DNA of 23,717 nt from Proteobacteria bacterium UBA2996. Its GTDB lineage: Bacteria > Pseudomonadota > Gammaproteobacteria > Arenicellales > UBA868. The stretch covers positions 1 through 23,717 of the forward strand of contig DDZY01000016.1 of NCBI GenBank assembly GCA_002346525.1. The letters are read 5' to 3'. The translations under genes were made by a program, and so were the position numbers. The notes below the pieces were generated by a model that was given only the letters and a program-made list of their open reading frames with translations, had not been told where the DNA came from and searched no databases. Positions 1-7,503 of this stretch are shown here, in pieces (positions within the stretch are counted from its first letter, which is position 1; every line of letters starts with the position of its first letter).

Positions 1-463
1 CGATTCCAGTATCAGTGAACTGCCGCCCTTTCTGACTCGAAACGCGGGACTGGAATCGGGCTTCATGGTGGCGCACGTGACCGCGGCGGCCCTGGCATCC
101 GAAAACAAGAGCCTTGCCCACCCCGCCAGCGTGGACAGTCTTCCCACATCGGCAAACCAGGAGGATCACGTCAGTATGGCTACTTTTGCCGCGCGGCGAC
201 TCCACAACATGAACAAGAATACTCTGCAGATCCTGGCCGTCGAATATCTTGCCGCCTCTCAAGGGATCTCCCTGCGCCGGCCTTTGACTTCTTCAACTCA
301 TGTGGAGTCCGCGCACGAACTGCTCCGTGCACACGTGCCGGAATATGCCCAAGACAGAGTGTTCTATCCCGATATAGAAAAAGCGGCCTCAATCATCAAT
401 CAAGGCCAGTTGGCAAAGCTTCTGCCCGAGCAACCGCTGGATACGGATACACAGATACATTGA
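1..463 (+). CDS. hutH: Histidine ammonia-lyase, C-terminal part (truncated by window start)
   Basis: Histidine ammonia-lyase removes ammonia from L-histidine to give urocanate, the first step of histidine catabolism, in the cytoplasm. The reading frame is open from the left edge (first full codon at base 2) to TGA at 461-463, so about 153 C-terminal residues are visible. The block SLAHPASVDSLPTSANQEDH is the conserved helical part of bacterial HutH, and the following MNKNTLQILAVEYL and PDIEKA segments fit the HutH tail as I recall it from Pseudomonas. The MIO cofactor (Ala-Ser-Gly) and the active-site N-terminus lie outside the window. The gene is followed after 30 bases by a deformylase gene and then hutU on the same strand, as in a hut operon. 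An ergothionase-type relative is less likely because the adjacent hutU is a standard urocanase. Confidence 0.93.
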   Translation, partial: DSSISELPPFLTRNAGLESGFMVAHVTAAALASENKSLAHPASVDSLPTSANQEDHVSMATFAARRLHNMNKNTLQILAVEYLAASQGISLRRPLTSSTHVESAHELLRAHVPEYAQDRVFYPDIEKAASIINQGQLAKLLPEQPLDTDTQIH

Positions 464-493
464 AGGATTAACGCGAGTAACGTTGAGAGCCCT

Positions 494-1072
494 ATGAATC
501 GAATCCTCAGCATTGCCCAGGTCGGCCACCCGGTCCTGCGCGAACCCACAGCAGAACTCAGCGCCGAGGCGCTCCAAAGTGCTGAGATGCAGCAATTCAT
601 TGATGATCTGATCGCGACCATGCGCGCAGCCAATGGAGCAGGCCTTGCTGCCAATCAGGTGTACCAATCGCTTCGAATCTGCGCGATCGAGGTACGCGAC
701 AACCCGCGCTACCCCTATCGTCCGAATATTCCCCTTACGGTTCTGGTGAATCCCGTACTGACGCCGGTAGGTGATGACATGTTCGAGAACTATGAGGGCT
801 GCCTCAGCGTCCCCAACCTGCGTGGAAAAGTGCAACGCCACTGCGAAATAGACGTCAGTGCTCTCGACCGGCACGGCAATCCGATAGATGACCGCGTCAA
901 GGGGATGACCGCTGCCACCTATCAGCATGAGGTGGATCATCTGCTTGGCAAACTCTTTCTGGACCGGGTGGACGACTCAACCAGTCTCGTCACCTGGGAC
1001 CACTTTGAGCGCTATCACCGGGCCCAGGTCGCCGAAAACGTCCAGCAACTGGTAGCCCGTTACGGCAGTTGA
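494..1072 (+). CDS. Peptide deformylase family protein inside the hut operon
   Basis: Peptide deformylases are Fe/Zn hydrolases that remove the formyl group from the N-terminal methionine of new proteins. All three family motifs are present in this 192-residue protein: GAGLAANQ at 48-55 (usual GxGLAAPQ, here Asn for Pro), EGCLS at 101-105 with metal ligand Cys103, and HEVDH at 145-149 with ligands His145 and His149 and catalytic Glu146. It is longer than E. coli Def (about 169 residues), with a 40-residue tail after the HExxH helix. The start ATG has a GAGAG stretch six to ten bases upstream. Housekeeping def genes usually sit beside fmt; this one lies between hutH and hutU, so it may be a paralogue serving histidine degradation, for example hydrolysing N-formylglutamate as HutG does. 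The fold assignment is secure; the hut role is inference. Confidence 0.9.
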   Translation: MNRILSIAQVGHPVLREPTAELSAEALQSAEMQQFIDDLIATMRAANGAGLAANQVYQSLRICAIEVRDNPRYPYRPNIPLTVLVNPVLTPVGDDMFENYEGCLSVPNLRGKVQRHCEIDVSALDRHGNPIDDRVKGMTAATYQHEVDHLLGKLFLDRVDDSTSLVTWDHFERYHRAQVAENVQQLVARYGS

Positions 1073-1132
1073 CGGCAGTCCCATCCGCACTAACCCGCAT
1101 TACCGATTTCGACCCCATCTTGGCAGACCAAA

Positions 1133-2821
1133 ATGACACAAAACCGATACGCACCTGAACGACATATCCAGGCGCCCAAAGGGCCAGAACTGCAGTGCAA
1201 ACACTGGAGCACTGAAGCACCCATGCGAATGCTGATGAATAACCTCGATCCTGCCGTCGCCGAAAATCCGGCAGAATTGGTTGTCTATGGCGGAGTCGGA
1301 CGGGCGGCCCGAGACTGGGACAGTTTCGACCGGATCGTAGCGTCTCTCAAAACACTGGAAACCCACCAGACACTGCTTGTTCAATCTGGTAAACCCGTTG
1401 GGGTTTTTGAAACCCATGAGCAGGCACCGCGAGTCCTGATCGCCAACTCCAACCTCGTGCCCCATTGGGCGACGCTCGAGCATTTCTCAGAGCTCGATCA
1501 GCGCGGTCTCATGATGTATGGGCAAATGACGGCCGGCTCCTGGATCTATATCGGCTCGCAGGGAATCGTTCAGGGCACCTTTGAAACGTTTGCCGAAATG
1601 TCGCGCCAACACTTCGGGGGCTCGCCCAAAGGCCGATGGATTCTTACCGCCGGGCTCGGCGGCATGGGAGGCGCCCAGCCGCTTGCCGCCACCATGAGCG
1701 GTTACTCAATGATTGCGGTTGAATGCAATCGTCAATCCATCGAGTTCCGGCTCAAGACCCGATATCTGGATGCATGGGCCGACAACATCGACGACGCGTT
1801 ACATCTCGTTGAAACAGCCCATGGTGAAGGCAGGCCCATATCGGTTGGACTGTTAGGAAACGCTGCCGAGATCTATCCTGACCTGGTCGAGCGCTCCAAA
1901 TCGGATCCGCGCTATAAACCCGATGCCGTCACGGATCAGACCTCGGCGCACGATCCGCAGAACGGTTATCTGCCCGCTGGCTGGTCAATGGAAGAATGGG
2001 CGGAGCGCCGACGCACTGATCCCAAATCGGTTGCAGATGCCGCGAAAGCCTCCATGGCGGTTCAGGTACAAGCCATGCTTAACTTTTGGGACCGGGGCAT
2101 ACCGGTGGTGGACTATGGCAACAACATCCGCCAGATGGCGCAGGAAGCCGGTATCGCCAATGCCTTCGACTATCCCGGCTTTGTCCCTGCCTACGTTCGG
2201 CCCCTCTTCTGCCGAGGGATTGGTCCTTTTCGCTGGGCCGCACTGTCGGGAGATCCTGAGGACATCTACCGCACCGATGCCAAGGTCAAAGAGCTGATTC
2301 CCGACAATCCGCAATTGCATCAGTGGCTGGACATGGCCCAGAAAAGAATATCCTTCCAGGGGATGCCCAGTCGGATCTGCTGGTTAGGCCTCGGTGACCG
2401 GGACCGGATAGGCAGAGCGTTCAACCAGATGGTCGCAAGCGGTGAGCTCAGCGCCCCTGTGGTCATCGGACGGGATCATCTCGACAGCGGCTCGGTGGCG
2501 AGCCCCAACCGCGAGACTGAGCAGATGAAAGATGGATCCGATGCTGTGTCCGACTGGCCGCTACTGAACGCCTTGCTGAATACGGCCTCGGGCGCGACCT
2601 GGGTCTCGTTTCATCACGGCGGGGGTGTCGGTATTGGCTTCTCCCAACATGCCGGTCTCGTTATCCTGGCCGACGGCTCGGACTCTGCCGACCAGAAACT
2701 CGCCCGGGTGCTTTGGAATGACCCCGCCACCGGCGTGATGCGCCACGCCGACGCGGGCTACGAAGACGCTATCGACTGTGCCCGAACCCATGGGCTGAAC
2801 CTGCCCAGTATCGGCAAATAA
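1133..2821 (+). CDS. hutU: Urocanate hydratase (urocanase)
   Basis: Urocanase adds water to urocanate to form 4-imidazolone-5-propionate, step two of histidine catabolism, using tightly bound NAD+ as an electrophile in the cytoplasm. The 562-residue protein is full length (about 555-560 in the family). Conserved blocks seen are VVYGGVGRAARDW (50-62), GQMTAGSWIYIGSQGIVQGT (130-149), the glycine-rich TAGLGGMGGAQPLAAT (172-187), TDQTSAHDP (267-275), DYGNNIRQM (327-335) and VIGRDHLDSGSVASPNRETE (444-463). Cys416 in SRICWLGLG corresponds to the conserved cysteine near the NAD site (Cys410 in Pseudomonas putida). The start ATG lacks a strong Shine-Dalgarno sequence; 60 bases separate it from the deformylase gene. 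The sequence follows P. putida HutU closely apart from a few inserted residues near 255-262, so ordinary urocanase activity is likely. Confidence 0.97.
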   Translation: MTQNRYAPERHIQAPKGPELQCKHWSTEAPMRMLMNNLDPAVAENPAELVVYGGVGRAARDWDSFDRIVASLKTLETHQTLLVQSGKPVGVFETHEQAPRVLIANSNLVPHWATLEHFSELDQRGLMMYGQMTAGSWIYIGSQGIVQGTFETFAEMSRQHFGGSPKGRWILTAGLGGMGGAQPLAATMSGYSMIAVECNRQSIEFRLKTRYLDAWADNIDDALHLVETAHGEGRPISVGLLGNAAEIYPDLVERSKSDPRYKPDAVTDQTSAHDPQNGYLPAGWSMEEWAERRRTDPKSVADAAKASMAVQVQAMLNFWDRGIPVVDYGNNIRQMAQEAGIANAFDYPGFVPAYVRPLFCRGIGPFRWAALSGDPEDIYRTDAKVKELIPDNPQLHQWLDMAQKRISFQGMPSRICWLGLGDRDRIGRAFNQMVASGELSAPVVIGRDHLDSGSVASPNRETEQMKDGSDAVSDWPLLNALLNTASGATWVSFHHGGGVGIGFSQHAGLVILADGSDSADQKLARVLWNDPATGVMRHADAGYEDAIDCARTHGLNLPSIGK

Positions 2822-2909
2822 TTGCCGCTACCGGAATCCTTATCTGGTTGATTCAGGACCGTTACCAACAATCGGAAGGGAGATGGTGAGTAGTCTGGTT
2901 TTGACCTGA

Positions 2910-3680
2910 TCACCAATGTGCTCCTGCGTTAACCTGCACATCTTCCATCGTCAACGCGGGTGATAAATCTGAGCACATAAAGGAGGCCAGTTCCGCAATT
3001 TCCTGCGGCTGCACCAGACGGTTCTGCGGATTTGAGGCAGCAATTTCTTGCCTTTGTACCTCAAGGCTTTGGCCCGATCGATTGGCCATAAGTTCAATAC
3101 TATTCCGAAGCATATCGGTTTCGACCCAGGTCGGACTGACAGAAGTACAGGTCACGCCTCGGCCTGCTCCCTCCAAAGCCACGGCCCGGGTGAGTCCCAG
3201 CAAACCTGCCTTTGATGCACAGTAGGCGGCATGGGTCGCGACAGCAGTATTTGCAGCCGTCGAGGCAATATTCACGATGCGTCCCCAACCGCTTGCCAAC
3301 ATGCTCGGCAGACACGCCCGGATCATCTTGAAGGGACCATTGAGGTTGGTCTGAATCACAAGATCCCAGTCATCATCACTGTGACCACATACCTCATGAT
3401 GAACTGAAACACCCGCCGCATTCACCAGAATACCGGGTTCCCCGTAATGCGCTGTCACGCTGCCTACAAAGCGTTCCACAGAATCCACCTCACATACGTT
3501 GAGTTGGTCAATAAGAAAACCCTCATGGGATAGGCTGTCGTATTCCTCGACATTTCGACGACCGCCTATCGCCACTTTTGCCCCGCGCGCAACGAGCGTT
3601 CTGGCAATCTCCAGTCCGATGCCGGCGGTGCCGCCCGTCACAATTGCCACGCGTCCTTGATGCCATAACTCTTTTGTCAT
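2910..3680 (-). CDS. SDR-family NAD(P)-dependent oxidoreductase
   Basis: This is a classical short-chain dehydrogenase/reductase of 256 residues. It shows the Rossmann motif TGGTAGIG at 15-22, NAAG at 87-90, and the catalytic set Asn112, Ser140, Tyr153 and Lys157 (AYCASK). The PG turn usual after the active site reads SPTWVET at 182-188. The overall pattern resembles 3-hydroxybutyrate dehydrogenase and 3-oxoacyl-ACP reductase types, but the substrate cannot be read from the sequence. AGGA lies nine bases upstream of the start. A 70-residue ORF ends 10 bases before it on the same strand, suggesting a two-gene transcript. The gene converges with hutU and is separated from it by 88 bases in which I see no clear hairpin terminator. 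Confidence 0.93.
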   Translation of the reverse strand: MTKELWHQGRVAIVTGGTAGIGLEIARTLVARGAKVAIGGRRNVEEYDSLSHEGFLIDQLNVCEVDSVERFVGSVTAHYGEPGILVNAAGVSVHHEVCGHSDDDWDLVIQTNLNGPFKMIRACLPSMLASGWGRIVNIASTAANTAVATHAAYCASKAGLLGLTRAVALEGAGRGVTCTSVSPTWVETDMLRNSIELMANRSGQSLEVQRQEIAASNPQNRLVQPQEIAELASFMCSDLSPALTMEDVQVNAGAHW

Positions 3681-3690
3681 TGAGATTGTC

Positions 3691-3903
3691 CTAAATCAGT
3701 TTGATATCGCGCTTGAGCCCGTGGCGGAGTTGTCGCCAGCGGCTGTAGAACTCATCACTGCCTACATGGGTGAACCAGACAGACCGGTTGCCTTTAAAGC
3801 CGGTAGGTGCATACAAGACTTGTGCGTTATCAAGCACCCGCACCTCTCTATCTTTTAACAGATACAACATGTGATCTTTGCTGTCATAGGAAAGCGCGAA
3901 CAT
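3691..3903 (-). CDS. Small hypothetical protein (70 aa)
   Basis: I do not recognise this protein. It has 70 residues with a mixed, soluble composition. It carries an aromatic-rich centre (VLYAPTGFKGNRSVWFTHVG, roughly 29-48) and a basic C-terminus (RWRQLRHGLKRDIKLI). There is no signal peptide, membrane segment or cysteine motif. Its reading frame is uninterrupted, ends 10 bases before the SDR start and uses codons like its neighbours, which supports a real gene co-transcribed with the SDR. Against it, no convincing Shine-Dalgarno sequence precedes the ATG (bases upstream on the coding strand read GGGCGCCTTTATAA). It would be transcribed divergently from the lipase gene. Confidence 0.5.
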   Translation of the reverse strand: MFALSYDSKDHMLYLLKDREVRVLDNAQVLYAPTGFKGNRSVWFTHVGSDEFYSRWRQLRHGLKRDIKLI

Positions 3904-4059
3904 TTATAAAGGCGCCCAACGACATCCAACCTTCGAAAAGCGCCACTGTACCCGACTCCTCCTGCCAATGCGTGATACTAGAACTTTAAGGGACTGTTTG
4001 TGGATAGGTCCAGAATGACGGGTTGCAATACTCTATTCATCAAGACCGCCAAGGAAAAG

Positions 4060-4893
4060 ATGCAGCACCAAGAAGGCCATTTTGAGGGCATTAACAAAAC
4101 CCCGCTGTATTTTCAGAGCTGGGCGGCCGTGAATCCCAAAGGCCTCCTGATGATTATCCATGGATACGGTGAGCACTCCGGGCGCTACCGGAACGTGGTC
4201 GATACCCTGGTGCCCGATGGATATGCGTTGTGGGCCCTGGATCACCGGGGACACGGCAAGTCTGAAGGCAGGCGCTGTTACGTCAATAGATTTACGGATT
4301 TCCTCGAGGATCTCGAGACCCTTGAGGAAAAGGCCAGAGAAGCCCACCCGGATTTACCGGTACATTTGATCGGCCATTCAATGGGATCATTGATTGCCAA
4401 TCATTATGTCGCCAGCCGAAAGAAACAGAACTATCGGTCGTTGACACTCTCTGGAACGGGTGCAGCTCCTGGACCCGCCATTCCCGGCGCTGTCATCCTG
4501 CTTGCCCGATTGCTGTCTGCCATAGCACCGAAACTTTCCTTACCCTCCGGAGTCGATCCCAATTTCATCAGCCATGACCGGCAGGTTGTGGATGCTTATA
4601 TCAATGACCCTTGGGTAGAGAACAAGGTGACGGCTCGTCTTGCCTGCGAGATGATGCGGGCTTTGCCCGGCATGATTACCGCAGCACAACGACTGACGGT
4701 TCCGACGATGATGCAGATCGGAGATGAAGATGAATCATTTCATCCCGATAGCTGGAATCGGCTATTTGAGGCGATAGCAGTGAAAGACAAGGCTTTCAAG
4801 AAATACGAAGGCTGCCGGCACGAGGTCTACAACGAGATCAAAAACGAGTTGCCACTAGCCGACTTAAAAGACTGGATTAACCAACACAACTAG
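4060..4893 (+). CDS. Monoacylglycerol-lipase-type alpha/beta hydrolase
   Basis: This alpha/beta-hydrolase belongs to the monoacylglycerol lipase / lysophospholipase group that cleaves fatty acids from monoacylglycerols or related esters. With the ATG at 4060 it has 277 residues, the usual family length, and begins MQHQEGHFEGINKTPLYFQS, matching the typical start of the family. The oxyanion-hole segment HGYGEHSGRY is at 34-43, the nucleophile is Ser107 in GHSMGS, the acid is probably Asp224 in GDEDESFHP, and the base is His254 in CRHEVYNE, a form close to the family HExxNE ending. AAGGA at 4051-4055 precedes this ATG. A GTG at 4000 with AAGGGA upstream could extend the protein by 20 residues that do not look family-like. 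No signal peptide is visible, so a cytoplasmic enzyme is likely. Confidence 0.9.
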   Translation: MQHQEGHFEGINKTPLYFQSWAAVNPKGLLMIIHGYGEHSGRYRNVVDTLVPDGYALWALDHRGHGKSEGRRCYVNRFTDFLEDLETLEEKAREAHPDLPVHLIGHSMGSLIANHYVASRKKQNYRSLTLSGTGAAPGPAIPGAVILLARLLSAIAPKLSLPSGVDPNFISHDRQVVDAYINDPWVENKVTARLACEMMRALPGMITAAQRLTVPTMMQIGDEDESFHPDSWNRLFEAIAVKDKAFKKYEGCRHEVYNEIKNELPLADLKDWINQHN

Positions 4894-4979
4894 TCTGTTT
4901 TTCCAAAATCAAAGCCGCCAGACCGGATTGGGGGTATTCACGCAGGCGCAGAGCACCGGGAGCATCTGGGTTTACAACG

Positions 4980-5564
4980 TCAGCCATTCAAATCGGCGGC
5001 GAGCGCCTCTTTAATCTCCGGGCTCACGTCGATCTGATGCGAGTACGCACCGTGATCGATACCGAAACACACGGAATCATCGCCCTTGATTCCTGCAATG
5101 TCCTCGGGAGATAGCTCGAAACGCAAAAAGTGCACCGCAGAGGTTTTGTCGCTGGTCTCGCGCTCTAGATCTTCGTTCGCAATCGGCCGGATGCGTTCGT
5201 TTCCGTTCACCTGAAGCCACACCGCTTTTTCAACCCCGAGCAAACGCGCCAACGCTTGGCGGCGCTCTTCCACCTCGGGATACTCCAGCATGAAAGTCGC
5301 CTTGAGATTGGCGCCGTCCGGGATAAGCGGGTTATACGCATCCAGCTCTTCCTGGATCTGATCCGCTTCAAAGATACGCTCGATACGGAGCATCTCCTGG
5401 ACCTGATACTGCATGGTCAGCGCATCCTCAAAATAAAGTGTTGCATGCGGTCCGATCTCGACGCGGCGATTGGCTTTATGTGCGAGCACACGGTTTCGAA
5501 AATCCGGCCGCTCAACGGAATAGGTTTCGAGCGGGAGAAGGTCGCTTCGCGTTAATTTCTTCAT
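4980..5564 (-). CDS. DUF3501 family protein
   Basis: A 194-residue soluble protein of the DUF3501 family, recognised from its opening MKKLTRSDLLPLETYSVERP, the RRVEIGPHATLYFED segment (33-47) and its position after a GlpC-like Fe-S gene. The biochemical function is unknown. No cysteine pair, membrane segment or catalytic motif stands out. The C-terminal GIDHGAYSHQIDVSPEIKEA stretch (168-187) carries two histidines that could bind metal, which is only a guess. It lies 21 bases behind the Fe-S protein gene, third in the order rubrerythrin, Fe-S protein, DUF3501, a grouping I recall from other proteobacteria. That conserved grouping suggests a shared role in peroxide or redox handling. It converges with the lipase gene across an 86-base gap. 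Confidence 0.88.
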   Translation of the reverse strand: MKKLTRSDLLPLETYSVERPDFRNRVLAHKANRRVEIGPHATLYFEDALTMQYQVQEMLRIERIFEADQIQEELDAYNPLIPDGANLKATFMLEYPEVEERRQALARLLGVEKAVWLQVNGNERIRPIANEDLERETSDKTSAVHFLRFELSPEDIAGIKGDDSVCFGIDHGAYSHQIDVSPEIKEALAADLNG

Positions 5565-5585
5565 TGGTATTCCAGAAAACTAAAT

Positions 5586-6923
5586 TTAGAGTCCGTAGGC
5601 TTTTCGCATCAAACTGATGGGGTGCTCTGGGCTGCTGCCGTCACCAACACCGTTGGCAAGATGATTGCCAGCGATTGGGCAATCACTGCCATAGTGATCG
5701 GGATTATTCTTTTTGATCGTGTTGACCACAGGCCGGCCGATCTTCATGGCTTTATCGAAGGTCTCCGCTTTTACGCCGTAGGTGCCGTCATGGCCGGAAC
5801 AGCGTTCAATCATCGTCACTTCTGTATCCGGGATCAGCTTCAGCAAATCCCGCGTTTTCGGCCCGAAATTCTGAACACGCTGATGGCATGAGGCGTGATA
5901 GACCACGGAGCCCAAGGACTCCACAAACTCAGTATTCAGCAGACCATCACTGTGCCGAAGCATGAGGTACTCAAACGGATCGAAAAACGCATCCGCCACT
6001 TTACGGACCTCAGGATCATTTGGGAAAAGCAGTGGTAATTCCTGACGAAACATCAGTACACAGGAAGGCACCAGCGCCACAAGATCCCACCCGTCATCAA
6101 CACACTTGGCGAGATGCGGGATATTTTCTTCCTTTGCTTTTTGAACGGAAGCGAGATCGCCCAATTCCAGCTTGGGCATGCCACAGCAACGCTCTTTTTC
6201 CGCAATCGTGACGGGCACACCATTGTGCTGTAGCACCGAGATCAGGTCTTCGCCCACCCCCGGATCATTGCGATTGCCATAACAGGTGGCAAAGAGTGCC
6301 ACTTTCCCTTTGGTACGGGCAGTGGGTTTTGCCTCAGCCGCATCAAGGGTGGCGAGGCTCGATACCCTTTTCCGCAAAGGCTTTGATTCGTAACGGGGGA
6401 TACTGGCCTTGTGGTGGACACCCCCCACCTTCTCGAGAGTTTTACGTAATGGACCAGAACGGTTGGCCGCATTGACCACAATCGAGATGCCTGGAATACC
6501 TGCCGCATTGCCGACAAAGTCGGTACTGGTCAGCAGCTTATCTCGTGCCGACGCCCCTTCTTTCGCGAACCGGACGGCTTTCGCCCTGAGCATCAGATGG
6601 GGAAAATCGATATTCCATTCATGCGGTGGCACATAAGGGCACTTGGTCATGTAGCACAAATCGCACAGATAACACTGGTCCACGACTTTCCAGAAGTCCT
6701 GCTTATCGACACCGTCGATCTCCATGGTTTCGGATTCGTCTACCAGGTCAAACAGAGTGGGGAAACCGTCACAAAGGGAGACGCAACGCCGGCATCCGTG
6801 ACAAAGATCGAAGACCCGCTCCATCTCCGACATCAACTTCTCTTCATCGTTGAAGTCGGGGCTTTGCCAGTCGATCGGGTGGCGAACGGGCGCCGCCAGA
6901 CTGCCTTCAGTTACTTTTCCCAT
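5586..6923 (-). CDS. GlpC-like Fe-S oxidoreductase (heterodisulfide-reductase-related)
   Basis: A 445-residue Fe-S protein related to GlpC and the glycolate oxidase Fe-S subunit, which pass electrons from a flavin partner to quinones or other acceptors. Near the N-terminus are two cysteine clusters, CHGCRRCVSLC and CYLCDLCYMTKCP, expected to hold two [4Fe-4S] clusters. The C-terminal half has two cysteine-rich (CCG) domains: the first ends in ERCCGMPKLELGD, while the second has SCHQR followed by ERCSGHDGTYG, so one CCG motif reads CSG. No flavin oxidase subunit is encoded nearby, so the electron donor is unknown. AAGGA precedes the start by a few bases. The gene is second in an operon-like run between rubrerythrin and DUF3501, and a strong hairpin separates it from rubrerythrin. 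Confidence 0.92.
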   Translation of the reverse strand: MGKVTEGSLAAPVRHPIDWQSPDFNDEEKLMSEMERVFDLCHGCRRCVSLCDGFPTLFDLVDESETMEIDGVDKQDFWKVVDQCYLCDLCYMTKCPYVPPHEWNIDFPHLMLRAKAVRFAKEGASARDKLLTSTDFVGNAAGIPGISIVVNAANRSGPLRKTLEKVGGVHHKASIPRYESKPLRKRVSSLATLDAAEAKPTARTKGKVALFATCYGNRNDPGVGEDLISVLQHNGVPVTIAEKERCCGMPKLELGDLASVQKAKEENIPHLAKCVDDGWDLVALVPSCVLMFRQELPLLFPNDPEVRKVADAFFDPFEYLMLRHSDGLLNTEFVESLGSVVYHASCHQRVQNFGPKTRDLLKLIPDTEVTMIERCSGHDGTYGVKAETFDKAMKIGRPVVNTIKKNNPDHYGSDCPIAGNHLANGVGDGSSPEHPISLMRKAYGL

Positions 6924-6942
6924 AATTCCTTGAGCGTAACGA

Positions 6943-6972
6943 AAACGGGAGGCGATATTGCGCCTCCCGTTT
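6943..6972 (-). terminator. Hairpin with T-rich tail after rubrerythrin
   Basis: A perfect 12-base inverted repeat (6943-6954 and 6961-6972) encloses a 6-base loop. On the minus strand the stem is followed by TTTTCGTT. It lies in the 68-base gap between the rubrerythrin stop and the Fe-S protein start. This is the form of an intrinsic terminator. Because the next gene follows on the same strand with no obvious promoter, it probably terminates part of the transcripts so that rubrerythrin is made in excess. Confidence 0.75.
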
Positions 6973-6991
6973 ATGGTCTTGAAGGTCCGAC

Positions 6992-7411
6992 TCAGTCGTC
7001 CAAACCGTCCAGCGCTTTCTGAAAACGGTTGGCGTGAGAGCGCTCCGCCTTACCTAACGTTTCAAACCAGTCAGCGATTTCATCGAAGCCTTCTTCCCGT
7101 GCTGTCTTCGCCATGCCGGGATACATGTCGGTGTACTCGTGCGTTTCCCCCGCGACCGCAGCCTTGAGATTGTCACCGGTTCCACCGATTGGCAAACCCG
7201 TTGCCGGATCACCCGTTTCCTCGAGGTATTCCAGATGCCCATGGGCATGTCCTGTCTCGCCTTCGGCTGTAGAACGGAACACCGCAGCCACGTCGTTGTA
7301 ACCCTCGACGTCAGCCTTGGCCGCGAAATAAAGGTAGCGACGGTTGGCCTGCGACTCACCGGCGAATGCGTCTTTGAGGTTTTGTTCTGTTTTGGAATCT
7401 TTAAGAGCCAT
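6992..7411 (-). CDS. Rubrerythrin, diiron domain only
   Basis: Rubrerythrin is a diiron peroxidase that reduces hydrogen peroxide with electrons from a partner. The 139-residue protein consists of the four-helix ferritin-like domain and lacks the C-terminal rubredoxin domain. All diiron ligands are present: Glu19 (GESQAN), Glu52 and His55 (GETGH), Glu89 and Glu92 (GETHEY), and Glu123 and His126 (AERSH). Their spacing is the same as the ligands I recall for Desulfovibrio vulgaris rubrerythrin. AAGGAG at 7419-7424, seven bases from the ATG, is an excellent ribosome binding site. It leads the rubrerythrin / Fe-S / DUF3501 group and faces oxyR across a gap holding an OxyR-like operator. Without its own rubredoxin it needs an external reductant, for which the adjacent Fe-S protein is a candidate. 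Confidence 0.95.
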   Translation of the reverse strand: MALKDSKTEQNLKDAFAGESQANRRYLYFAAKADVEGYNDVAAVFRSTAEGETGHAHGHLEYLEETGDPATGLPIGGTGDNLKAAVAGETHEYTDMYPGMAKTAREEGFDEIADWFETLGKAERSHANRFQKALDGLDD

Positions 7412-7474
7412 ATTTGTTCTCCTTCAGTTCTGATGAATCTTGCAATAGCGTCAGTCAAAGCACTGTGAGAATGG

Positions 7475-7503
7475 AATATAAGACCGAGACGATTATTTGT
7501 ATA
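7475..7503 (-). promoter_or_regulatory. Candidate rubrerythrin promoter
   Basis: On the minus strand a -10 element TATATT (7475-7480, five of six consensus bases) lies 17 bases from a -35-like TATACA (7498-7503, four of six). Transcription would start near 7468 and give a leader of about 57 bases carrying the AAGGAG site. The -35 element falls inside the proposed OxyR operator, as expected for an OxyR-activated promoter. This was found by eye, with no experimental support. Confidence 0.5.

Noticed and set aside
389..940. Open frame of 183 codons on the minus strand opposite the deformylase
   Set aside because: It overlaps the deformylase gene, which has all three catalytic motifs, and shows no family resemblance itself.
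1..2821. Ergothioneine breakdown (ergothionase plus thiourocanate hydratase) instead of histidine breakdown
   Set aside because: The visible lyase and hydratase sequences follow ordinary HutH and HutU closely, including the conserved cysteine of urocanase. Nothing visible favours the thiol variant, although the HutH active site is outside the window.
7445..7467. ATAG-like element (ATAGCG...CAAAG) as an alternative OxyR site
   Set aside because: Only one tetrad matches the consensus, and the second half-site and periodicity are missing. The 7491-7528 array is far more regular.
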